The notes under the pieces: model-generated
Databases searched by the model: none
Seen by the model: only the letters and a program-made list of their open reading frames with translations
Told to the model about the DNA's origin: nothing
Position numbers and translations under genes: made by a program
Shown: positions 1 through 6,854 of the stretch, in pieces
Layout: each line of letters opens with the position of its first letter
How positions within the stretch are numbered: position 1 is the first letter of the stretch
Source of the DNA: Streptomyces sp. SID13726
Lineage (GTDB): Bacteria > Actinomycetota > Actinomycetes > Streptomycetales > Streptomycetaceae
DNA: 64,000 bases
Direction: 5' to 3'
NCBI RefSeq assembly: GCF_010548375.1
Contig: NZ_JAAGLY010000021.1
Span: 1-64,000, forward strand

Positions 1-156
1 CTTGGCCGACCAGCGCAGGGCGCAGTGGTCCGTGCGGGTGGCGCGGGCGCCCAGGTCGCGCGGGTCGGGCAGGCCCGGCTTGGGAGCCAGGGCCAGCTGA
101 CCGGTCAGCGCCTCCACGGCGGCGTGCGCCAGCGTCTCGTCCTCGCGGCAGCTCAT
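1..156 (-). CDS. CitG/MdcB-like triphosphoribosyl-dephospho-CoA synthase family protein, N-terminal fragment
   Basis: Only the first 52 codons are inside the window; the gene runs off the left edge. Translation from the ATG at 154-156 contains LALAPKPGLPDPRDLGA at residues 21-37. This resembles the substrate-binding 'TPKPGLVDxxxxGAH' signature of the CitG/MdcB family, which makes the prosthetic-group precursor of citrate or malonate decarboxylase. No decarboxylase genes are visible, so the real substrate in this organism is open. The start lies 9 bases beyond the stop of the upstream dioxygenase gene on the same strand, so the two are probably cotranscribed. The family call rests on one motif and is moderate. 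Confidence 0.55.
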   Translation of the reverse strand, partial: MSCREDETLAHAAVEALTGQLALAPKPGLPDPRDLGARATRTDHCALRWSAK

Positions 157-165
157 GGCCGTACC

Positions 166-1110
166 CTACGAGGACGCCGAGGCCGAGGAACTGGCGCTCT
201 CGGACGGAGCGTCGCTCGGCGGCTCGCCCGTGGGAGCGCCGCTCGGGGGCGTGCCACCGCCGCCGCTGCCGGCGCCCGTGCTCTCCGCGTCCGGGTCGAT
301 GCCGAGGGTCAGGGAGCCCTTGTAGCCCTTGGACGGGTCCTTCTTGTGGACGGCCTTCAGGGTGAGCAGGCCGCTGGAGGCGCCGCCGCCGTCGTACACC
401 ATGTCGTTGTCGAGGGTGGTGTAGCTGCCGGTGTGCCTGGAGTACGGGTCGAGGGTGAAGATCTCCTCGGCGATGTCGTCGGCGAAGAAGAGCTGGCCGG
501 TGTAGTTGACCGTGCCGCCCTCGTAGGTGCCGTCCTCCTTCTCGCCGCCGGTGTGCACCTTCACGTGGATGTGGCAGGTGCGCGGGGTGTACCAGCCGGG
601 GAAGATCGTCTCGAACTTGACGACCCCGTTGGCGTTCGCGATCTGGTAGCCGCGCAGGTAGGTGTTGTCGTTCGCGGAGTCGCCCTCCTCGCTCTCCGCG
701 GGGGCCGAGCCGCCGGGGTTGGCGGTGGTGTAGCCGGAGTAGTAGCCCCAGGCGTCGCAGTGCCAGATCTCCACGGCCGCGCCCTTGACGGGGGTGCAGC
801 CGTCGGTGGCGTCCACCACGGTCAGGCGCAGGGTGAGCGGGACGCCGCTCTTGCCCTCGGTGATGTCCTTCCTGACCAGGGCGCCGTCAAGGTAGTAGGG
901 GCCCTCGGTGACGCTGGACATGAGGGTCATGCACTCGCCGGTGCTGGTGGCTGTCGCGGCGCTGGTCCCGGTGGTCCCGGTGGCCGTCCCGGTGTCGGCG
1001 AAGGCCGACTGGTACCCGGCGACCGCGAGGCCGCCGGCCGCGACCGTGCCGCCGGTCACCGCGAGCGCGCGGCGCCGGGTGATGGTGGAGTTCCTGTGGT
1101 TTCCCGTCAT
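166..1110 (-). CDS. Secreted intradiol ring-cleavage dioxygenase (Tat substrate)
   Basis: A 314-residue protein of the protocatechuate 3,4-dioxygenase / catechol 1,2-dioxygenase superfamily, which opens catechol-type rings between the two hydroxyls using non-haem Fe(III). Residues 11-38 form a twin-arginine signal (TRRRALAVTG, then a hydrophobic stretch ending AFA), so export is expected. Iron-ligand candidates are Tyr123/124 in WGYYSGY, Tyr174 in PGWYTPR, and His180 and His182 in CHIHVKV, matching the family's two-Tyr/two-His set. The last 40 residues are a Gly/Pro/Ser-rich tail. Extracellular single-domain relatives in Streptomyces act on lignin-derived aromatics; the substrate here is not shown by sequence. 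Confidence 0.88.
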   Translation of the reverse strand: MTGNHRNSTITRRRALAVTGGTVAAGGLAVAGYQSAFADTGTATGTTGTSAATATSTGECMTLMSSVTEGPYYLDGALVRKDITEGKSGVPLTLRLTVVDATDGCTPVKGAAVEIWHCDAWGYYSGYTTANPGGSAPAESEEGDSANDNTYLRGYQIANANGVVKFETIFPGWYTPRTCHIHVKVHTGGEKEDGTYEGGTVNYTGQLFFADDIAEEIFTLDPYSRHTGSYTTLDNDMVYDGGGASSGLLTLKAVHKKDPSKGYKGSLTLGIDPDAESTGAGSGGGGTPPSGAPTGEPPSDAPSESASSSASASS

Positions 1111-1198
1111 GACCGGAAAGGTAAGAAAGCTGTCCGTCAGGACCTTGGGTGAACGCTGTGCGCGGGCTGAGAATGCCCGGAAACCTGAAACCCGCGGC

Positions 1199-1636
1199 TC
1201 ACACCGCCATCAGCGGCGCGTCCTTCTTCCACTTGAGGATCTTGTCGAAGCTCACGACCGCACCCCGGCGGCCCGGTTTGTTGCCGATGTGGACGTGGTC
1301 GGCGAGCTCCTGGATGAGACCGAGCCCGCGGCCGTTCTCCGCCTCGGCGGCGACCGGGCGCACGGCCTGGGTCCGGGTGAATCCGGGGCCGGAGTCGGTG
1401 ACTTCGATACGGCACTTCTCGCCGTCCAGGTACGCGGTGACCCGGTACGCCGCCGAGGAGTCCAGTCGGCCGCCGTGCTCCACGGCGTTGGCGCAGGCCT
1501 CGCTGAGGGCGAGCGAGAGGTCGTAGGAGATGTCCGGGTCGACGCCCGCGGTCTCCATGGTGCCGAGCAGCAGGCGCCGGGCCAGCGGCACGCTCGCAGC
1601 CTCGCGCCGCAGATGGAGTGACCACCAGATGCTCAT
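1199..1636 (-). CDS. RsbW-like ATP-binding protein (HATPase_c_2, putative anti-sigma or regulatory kinase)
   Basis: A 145-residue stand-alone GHKL ATPase domain. The N box lies at residues 41-50 (SLALSEACAN), the G1 box DSGPG at 81-85 and the G2 box NGRGLGL at 101-107. Such single-domain proteins in streptomycetes belong to the large RsbW/SpoIIAB-like family that phosphorylates anti-sigma antagonists or binds sigma factors. No sigma factor or STAS antagonist gene is adjacent, so the partner is unknown. The start at 1636 leads straight into the conserved domain. Confidence 0.85.
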   Translation of the reverse strand: MSIWWSLHLRREAASVPLARRLLLGTMETAGVDPDISYDLSLALSEACANAVEHGGRLDSSAAYRVTAYLDGEKCRIEVTDSGPGFTRTQAVRPVAAEAENGRGLGLIQELADHVHIGNKPGRRGAVVSFDKILKWKKDAPLMAV

Positions 1637-1866
1637 GCTCCAGCCTCCCGGCCGCGGCTCGACATACCGTTACGTATTGCCGCCCGCGCCCGGGTGTAAG
1701 CACACCGTTGACGTGATGCCGCCCATACGGGGGATGCGCAGGGGGCGTTCACCGGTGTATGTGGGGCAGCTTGCCCCAGAAGTGACGTTCCGGTCGTACG
1801 GCTCGTACGTCATCTTGTGGACCTGCCGTGTGGCGGTCGTGAGCCCAGTGCGATGATGAGCCCGCC

Positions 1867-2688
1867 ATGACTGCCCCCCACGCGCGTTCCGGAGGGGATC
1901 TCCGGGTTCTGCGGGCCGCGGTGTTCGCCGCGGTCTGCGTCGTGCTGGCCGCGGCCGGTCACGCGATCGCCTCCTGCGCCACCGTCCCGCTGTGGACGCT
2001 CGGCGCGGGTTTCCTGGGGGCCGTCCTGGTCGTGGCACCGCTCGCCGGGCGCGAGCGGTCGCTGGCGGGGATCGCGACCCTGCTCGCCGCCGGACAGACC
2101 GTGCTGCACGTGCTGTTCGGGCTGGGGCAGCACGGGACGTCGGCGGGCACCATGTCCATGGGTTCGACGGGGTCTTCGGCCGCGGCCTCCGACGCCACGC
2201 TGGTCCAGCAGGCGGCCCGGCTGCTGTGCGGGACCACCGCCGCGGCGATCAGCCCGGCGCAGGCCCAGCGGATCCTCACCGACGCGCGGCTCTACCCCGA
2301 GACCGCGGGGACGACGGCCACGCATCACACGGCGGACGCCATGACCGGCTCCTCCGTGCTGCCGTCCCTGCCGATGGTCCTCGCCCACGTCCTCGCGGCG
2401 GTCGCGGCCGGCTGGCTGCTGCGGCGCGGGGACCTGGCGCTGCTGCGGCTCGTCGAACTGTCCGCGTGGTCGGCCCAGTCGGTCGCCGAAGCGGCGCTCG
2501 TACGGTCCCTGCGCGGAGCGCTCGCCCTGGTGCGCGCCCTGCGCGCGGGGCTGCCGGGGGCGCCCGAGGCCGGTCCGCGCGCGCCCCTGACGGCGTCGCC
2601 CGCGCCGCCGGGGCTTCGGACCACCGCACTCCAGCACTCGGTGATCAGGCGGGGTCCGCCCGCCGGGACGCTCGTTCTCGCAGCCTGA
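1867..2688 (+). CDS. Integral membrane protein of the copper locus, unknown function
   Basis: 273 residues with about four hydrophobic segments (around residues 17-38, 43-62, 72-88 and 168-190). The second half is a basic, Ala/Arg-rich cytoplasmic-type tail. The extracytoplasmic loops hold a Met/His-containing stretch near residues 92-105 (QHGTSAGTMSMGS) and a THHTADAM stretch near 155. It is the first gene of the co-directional series running into YcnI, Sco, PCuAC and CopCD, so copper handling is a reasonable inference, but no named domain is recognised. The ATG at 1867 is the first start after a 230-base divergent promoter region. Confidence 0.7.
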   Translation: MTAPHARSGGDLRVLRAAVFAAVCVVLAAAGHAIASCATVPLWTLGAGFLGAVLVVAPLAGRERSLAGIATLLAAGQTVLHVLFGLGQHGTSAGTMSMGSTGSSAAASDATLVQQAARLLCGTTAAAISPAQAQRILTDARLYPETAGTTATHHTADAMTGSSVLPSLPMVLAHVLAAVAAGWLLRRGDLALLRLVELSAWSAQSVAEAALVRSLRGALALVRALRAGLPGAPEAGPRAPLTASPAPPGLRTTALQHSVIRRGPPAGTLVLAA

Positions 2689-2705
2689 CACGACGCCAGC
2701 TCTTC

Positions 2706-2743
2706 CTTCGGTACTTCGGTACTTCGGTACTTCGGTACTTCGG
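2706..2743. repeat. 8-bp tandem repeat (CTTCGGTA), nearly five copies
   Basis: CTTCGGTA is repeated head to tail at 2706-2713, 2714-2721, 2722-2729 and 2730-2737, followed by a partial fifth unit. It lies in the 134-base gap between the copper-locus membrane protein and the YcnI gene, upstream of the latter's start. Such arrays are prone to slippage, so copy number may vary between strains. Confidence 0.9.
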
Positions 2744-2822
2744 GGTTGAGGGCCGCCGTCGTGCGGCACGCGCGCGTGCGCGCATCCTCATCCGACCCAC
2801 TCGAAGTGGAGTGCCCCCTGTC

Positions 2823-3554
2823 ATGAAGGCTTCCCGTCTCGCCGTCACCGGTGCCGTCGCCGCCTCGGCCGTCGTCGTCCTTTCCTCGCCCGCGTTCGCG
2901 CACGTCAGCGTGGCCGCCGAGGGCACCGCCGCCAAGGGCGGTTACGCGGTCGTGGACTTCAAGGTCCCCAACGAGCGCGACAACGCCTCCACCACCAAGC
3001 TCGAGGTCAACTTCCCGACCGACCACCCGCTGGCCTCGGTCATGCCGGAGCCGATGGCCGGCTGGAAGATCGAGACCACCACTTCCAAGCTCGCCAAGCC
3101 CGTCGAGTCGCACGGCAAGCAGCTCACCGAGGCGATCACCAGGGTCACCTGGACCGCCACCGGCAAGGGCATCGAGCCGGGCTACTTCGAGAAGTTCCCG
3201 GTCTCCATCGGCGCCCTGCCCGAGGACGCCGACGACCTGACCTTCAAGGCCATCCAGACGTACTCCAACAAGGAGGTCGTGCGCTGGATCGAGGTCCAGG
3301 AGGACGGCGCCGAGGAGCCCGAGACGCCGGCGCCGGTACTCACGCTGTCCGCCGCCTCGGAGGACGGCCACCACGGCTCGACGGCCGCCGAGGACGCGGA
3401 CGCCAAAACCGAGAACGCCTCCGCGGCGACCGCGGCCGCCCCCGCCGACAGCAGCGACACCACCGCGCGCGTGCTCGGCGTGGTCGGCATCGTCGTCGGC
3501 GCCCTGGGCGTGGCGTACGGCGTGCTCGCCGGCCGTCGGCGCGGCGCCGCCTGA
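2823..3554 (+). CDS. YcnI-family (DUF1775) exported copper-associated protein
   Basis: A 243-residue protein starting at ATG 2823. It has a Sec signal peptide ending ...SSPAFA, followed directly by HVSV, so the mature protein begins with histidine, as in copper-binding YcnI/CopC-type proteins. The DUF1775 domain spans about residues 25-170, then an acidic Ala/Glu linker, one C-terminal membrane helix (about 213-235) and the basic end GRRRGAA, which anchors it on the outer face of the membrane. It lies between an integral membrane protein and the Sco gene and most likely binds or buffers Cu(II). The 8-bp repeat sits just upstream of it. Confidence 0.9.
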   Translation: MKASRLAVTGAVAASAVVVLSSPAFAHVSVAAEGTAAKGGYAVVDFKVPNERDNASTTKLEVNFPTDHPLASVMPEPMAGWKIETTTSKLAKPVESHGKQLTEAITRVTWTATGKGIEPGYFEKFPVSIGALPEDADDLTFKAIQTYSNKEVVRWIEVQEDGAEEPETPAPVLTLSAASEDGHHGSTAAEDADAKTENASAATAAAPADSSDTTARVLGVVGIVVGALGVAYGVLAGRRRGAA

Positions 3555-3569
3555 CCCTCTCCGCGGGAC

Positions 3570-3599
3570 GTGTGCCGGGGTCGCGGGACCCCGGCACAC
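3570..3599. terminator. Perfect 13-bp hairpin between the ycnI-like gene and the sco gene
   Basis: GTGTGCCGGGGTC (3570-3582) pairs exactly with 3587-3599 around a GCGG tetraloop. It has no U-tract, which is usual in Streptomyces terminators. It probably ends the upstream transcript and separates it from the Sco operon that starts 32 bases later. Confidence 0.75.
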
Positions 3600-3630
3600 C
3601 CTGAAACCCTTACATCTGGGACATTCTGAT

Positions 3631-4287
3631 ATGCGCAAGAAGATGTTCGCCGCGGCCGCCCTGGTCGCCGCCGCCACCCTGACCCTCTCCGCCTGCGGCA
3701 GCGGTGACGACAGCACCTCGCCCGTCTCCGTGGTCTCGGAGGAGGCCGGCTCCGAGAAGGCGGCCACCGTCCTCGACCAGCCCTTCGAGAAGCCCGACCT
3801 GGTCCTCACCGACACCAAGGGCGAGAAGTACGACCTCCGGGCCGCGACCAAGGGCAAGCCCACCCTGATCTACTTCGGCTACACGCACTGCCCCGACATC
3901 TGCCCGCTGACGATGAACAACATCGCCGTCGCCAAGAAGCAGCTGCCCAAGGCCGAACAGGACGAGCTGCGGGTCGTGTTCGTCACCACCGACCCGGCCC
4001 GTGACACTCCCGCCGAGCTCGGCAAGTGGCTCAAGGGCATCGACACCCAGTTCGTGGGCCTGACCGGCGACTTCGCCACCATCCAGGCGAGCGCCCGCAC
4101 CCTCGGCATCTCCATCGAGCCGACCCACAAGGACAAGAAGACCGGCAAGACCGTCTCGGTGCACGGCACCCAGGTCGTCGCCTTCTCCCCGAAGACCGAC
4201 GAGGGGTACGTCCTCTACGGCGAGGACGCGACCGTCGACGACTACACCAAGGACCTGCCCAAGATCATCAAGGGGCAGAACCCGTGA
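3631..4287 (+). CDS. Sco1/SenC-family copper chaperone lipoprotein
   Basis: 218 residues. A lipoprotein signal has Cys22 in the lipobox LSAC, followed by a thioredoxin-fold SCO domain. The copper/redox site is intact: Cys87 and Cys91 in THCPDICP, and His178 in VSVHGTQ. Sco proteins deliver copper or reduce cysteines for cytochrome oxidase CuA. In Streptomyces lividans the orthologous locus also supports a copper-dependent developmental pathway. The stop overlaps the GTG start of the next gene by three bases (4285-4287), so translational coupling with the PCuAC gene is expected. Confidence 0.93.
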   Translation: MRKKMFAAAALVAAATLTLSACGSGDDSTSPVSVVSEEAGSEKAATVLDQPFEKPDLVLTDTKGEKYDLRAATKGKPTLIYFGYTHCPDICPLTMNNIAVAKKQLPKAEQDELRVVFVTTDPARDTPAELGKWLKGIDTQFVGLTGDFATIQASARTLGISIEPTHKDKKTGKTVSVHGTQVVAFSPKTDEGYVLYGEDATVDDYTKDLPKIIKGQNP

Positions 4288-4724
4288 GGCGTACGGCGAT
4301 GTCGTTCGCAGTGCTCGCCGGTGCCCTCGTCCTCGCCGGGTGCTCGGACTCCTCCGCGGACCTCACGGTCTCCGGCGCCTACATCCCGCAGCCCGTCTCC
4401 GCCGACATGGCCGCCGGGTACCTCGTCATCGCCAACTCCGGTGACGCCAAGGACGAGCTGACCTCGGTCACCAGCGCCGACGGCGACGTCACCCTGCACG
4501 AGACGAACGGCGGCGCCATGGAACAGGTGACCCGGCTGGCCGTTCCGGCCCACGGTCAACTCGTGTTCAAAAGCGGCGCCAACCATCTGATGTTCGACAA
4601 GCTGAAGCGCAAGCCGACGCAGGGCGACACCGTCACCGTCGAACTGCACTTCGCCCAGTCCGACCCCGTCGTCGTGAAGATGCCGGTGAAGTCGGCGACG
4701 TACGTCCCGAAGACCGGACACTGA
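4284..4724 (+). CDS. ecuC: PCu(A)C-type extracytoplasmic copper chaperone lipoprotein
   Basis: 146 residues from the GTG at 4284, which overlaps the sco stop. This start gives a compact lipoprotein signal (MRRTAM, hydrophobic core, lipobox LAGC with Cys20); an ATG at 4299 would lose the positive n-region. The PCu(A)C copper site is visible: Met79, then 21 residues, then His101-x-Met103, with His72 nearby. The family carries Cu(I) outside the cell and hands it to Sco or oxidase. The name follows the S. lividans gene at the equivalent locus, from memory. Confidence 0.9.
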   Translation: MRRTAMSFAVLAGALVLAGCSDSSADLTVSGAYIPQPVSADMAAGYLVIANSGDAKDELTSVTSADGDVTLHETNGGAMEQVTRLAVPAHGQLVFKSGANHLMFDKLKRKPTQGDTVTVELHFAQSDPVVVKMPVKSATYVPKTGH

Positions 4725-4737
4725 GGGAGGGATCCCC

Positions 4738-6846
4738 TTGACGCAGACCATCGCCCCCCGCGTCCGGACCCTGGTGCTGCTGCTCTTGGCCGCCTGCGGC
4801 CTGCTGCTGACCACGGCCGGACCGGCCTCCGCGCACGCCGCGCTCACCGGCAGCGACCCCCAGCAGGGGGTGGTGGTCGACAAGGCGCCCGACCAGGTCT
4901 CCCTGACCTTCTCCGAGAAGGTCTCCCTGTCGGACGACTCCCTGCGGGTCCTCGACCCCAAGGGCAAGGCAGTCCAGCAGGGCAAGCCGTTCGAGGTGAG
5001 CGGCACGACGTACGGCGTGAAGGTGCACAGCGGCCTGCCCGACGGCACGTACACCGTCACCTACCAGGTCGTCTCCGCCGACAGCCATCCCGTCGCCGGC
5101 GCCTTCACCTTCTCCGTCGGCGCCCCCTCGACCACCTCGGTCTCGGTCTCCGACGAGACCGCGGGCGGCGGAGTGGTCGGCTGGCTGTACGGCTTCGGGC
5201 GGTACATGTCGTACGCCGGTTTCATCGTGCTGGTCGGCGGCGCCGCCTTCGTGCTCGGCTGCTGGCAGCGCGGGGCCGGAGTGAAGCCCGTGCAGCGGTT
5301 CGTCGTCGGCGGCTGGCTCACGCTCACCGCGGCCACCCTGCTGCTGCTCTTGCTGCGCGGCTCCTACACGAGTTCGGGGAAGGTCGGGGACATCTTCGAC
5401 CTGGACCTGCTCGGGAACGTGCTCCAGACCAAGACCGGCGCCGCCCTGGTCTCCCGGCTGCTGCTGCTCGCGGCGGCCGCGCTGTTCGTCTCCGTGCTCT
5501 TCGGGGCGTACGACAAGCGGGAGGACGAGGAGAAGCGGGACCTGACCTTCGGGCTGGCGATCGGCGGGACGGTGGTCGCGGCCGGGCTCGCGGCGAGCTG
5601 GGCGATGGCCGAGCACGCCTCGGTCGGCATCCAGGCCGGTATCGCGATGCCGGTCGACGTGGTGCACCTGCTCGCCGTCGCCGCCTGGCTCGGCGGGCTG
5701 TGCGCCCTGCTGGTCGCGCTGTACCGCTCGGACGTCCCGATCGAGTCCGCCGCCGTACGACGCTTCTCGCAGGTCGCCTTCGGCAGCGTGGTCGCGCTGG
5801 TCGCCACCGGCATCTACCAGTCCTGGCGACAGCTCGGCTCCTGGTCGGCGTTCACCGAGACGACGTACGGGCAGCTGCTGCTGGTCAAGATCGGTCTGGT
5901 GGCGCTGCTGGTCGGCATCGCGTTCATCTCCCGGCGGTGGACGGCGCGGCTCGCGGACGCGGTGGTGCAGCGGGGGAAGCGGGTTCGGGAGAGGGAGCGG
6001 GTCCCTGCGAGGGCCTCCGGCGGTGGGGCGGGGGCGGGGTCCGGGTCTGGTTCCGGATCGGGGTCTGGTTCTGGGGCCGGGTCTGGTTCCGGGGCCGGGT
6101 CTGGTTCCGGGGCCAGGAAGGGGGCCGTCGATTCCAAGGGGGCCGGTTCCAAGGGCTCTGGCTCCTCCGGTTCCAAGGCGTCCGGCTCTTCCGGCTCCTC
6201 CGGTTCCAAGGAGGGCGGTTCGAAGGACTCCGGTGGGTCCAAGGGGGCCGGTTCCAAGCGGGCCGCTCAGCTCGCTCGGCAGCAGGCGGCCGTGGACACC
6301 GCGCAGAAGAAGCGGACGCGGGACGCCGATCCCGACCGGTTCGGGCTGCGCCGCTCGGTACTCGCCGAGGCCGGGGTCGCGGTCGTTCTGCTGGCCGTGA
6401 CGACCGTGCTGACGCAGACCGAGCCCGGCCGTACGGAGGAGGACGCCAAGGCGGCCAAGGCCGCGGCCTCTTCCTCCTCTTCATCGTCCTCGGAGGCCGG
6501 GTCCGGAGCGGTGACCCTGGACATGTCCTTCGACACCGGTGGCACGGACGGCAAGGGGGTCGTGACCGTCGACTTCGACCCCGCGCGCGTGGGCGGCAAC
6601 GAGATGCACGTCTACGTCCAGCGGCCCAACGGCCGTGCCTTCGACATCCCCGAGGTGAAGGTCGCCCTCACCCTGGAGGCCAAGAAGATCGGCCCGCTGG
6701 CCATCACACCCGACCGCATCACCACCGGTCACTGGTCCGCGAGCAACGTCCAGATCCCCATGGCGGGCGACTGGAAGATCGCCGTGACCGTACGAACCTC
6801 CGACATCGACCAGACGACCGTCTCCAAGAACGCGCAGATCGGCTGA
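4738..6846 (+). CDS. CopC-CopD fusion copper protein with a C-terminal YtkA/FixH-like domain
   Basis: 702 residues from a TTG start preceded by GGGAGGG. A Sec signal is followed by His33 as the mature N-terminus of a CopC beta-barrel (about 33-130; Asp115 and His117 complete the expected Cu(II) set). A CopD domain with about eight membrane helices spans about 145-400. A Gly/Ser-rich linker follows (about 417-525), including three 18-bp DNA repeats at 6061-6114, then another helix, and a YtkA/FixH-like beta domain at about 590-702. CopC binds Cu(II) outside and CopD is thought to move copper across the membrane. It sits between ecuC and the DyP peroxidase in one operon. The long linker is unlike the compact CopCD proteins of other bacteria. 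Confidence 0.9.
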   Translation: MTQTIAPRVRTLVLLLLAACGLLLTTAGPASAHAALTGSDPQQGVVVDKAPDQVSLTFSEKVSLSDDSLRVLDPKGKAVQQGKPFEVSGTTYGVKVHSGLPDGTYTVTYQVVSADSHPVAGAFTFSVGAPSTTSVSVSDETAGGGVVGWLYGFGRYMSYAGFIVLVGGAAFVLGCWQRGAGVKPVQRFVVGGWLTLTAATLLLLLLRGSYTSSGKVGDIFDLDLLGNVLQTKTGAALVSRLLLLAAAALFVSVLFGAYDKREDEEKRDLTFGLAIGGTVVAAGLAASWAMAEHASVGIQAGIAMPVDVVHLLAVAAWLGGLCALLVALYRSDVPIESAAVRRFSQVAFGSVVALVATGIYQSWRQLGSWSAFTETTYGQLLLVKIGLVALLVGIAFISRRWTARLADAVVQRGKRVRERERVPARASGGGAGAGSGSGSGSGSGSGAGSGSGAGSGSGARKGAVDSKGAGSKGSGSSGSKASGSSGSSGSKEGGSKDSGGSKGAGSKRAAQLARQQAAVDTAQKKRTRDADPDRFGLRRSVLAEAGVAVVLLAVTTVLTQTEPGRTEEDAKAAKAAASSSSSSSSEAGSGAVTLDMSFDTGGTDGKGVVTVDFDPARVGGNEMHVYVQRPNGRAFDIPEVKVALTLEAKKIGPLAITPDRITTGHWSASNVQIPMAGDWKIAVTVRTSDIDQTTVSKNAQIG
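6061..6114 (+). repeat. 18-bp in-frame tandem repeat in the CopCD linker (3 units)
   Basis: The unit GGGTCTGGTTCTGGGGCC occurs at 6061-6078 and, with one change (C for T at unit position 11), at 6079-6096 and 6097-6114. Each unit encodes GSGSGA. Similar Gly/Ser codons extend this low-complexity tract from about 6010 to 6270. Confidence 0.85.
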
Positions 6847-6854
6847 ACAGCACC

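Noticed and set aside
2325..3863. Long minus-strand open frame of 512 codons opposite the copper genes
   Set aside because: It is the antisense shadow of ycnI and sco. Its translation is low-complexity Gly/Val/Leu/Arg, as expected from GC-rich third positions.
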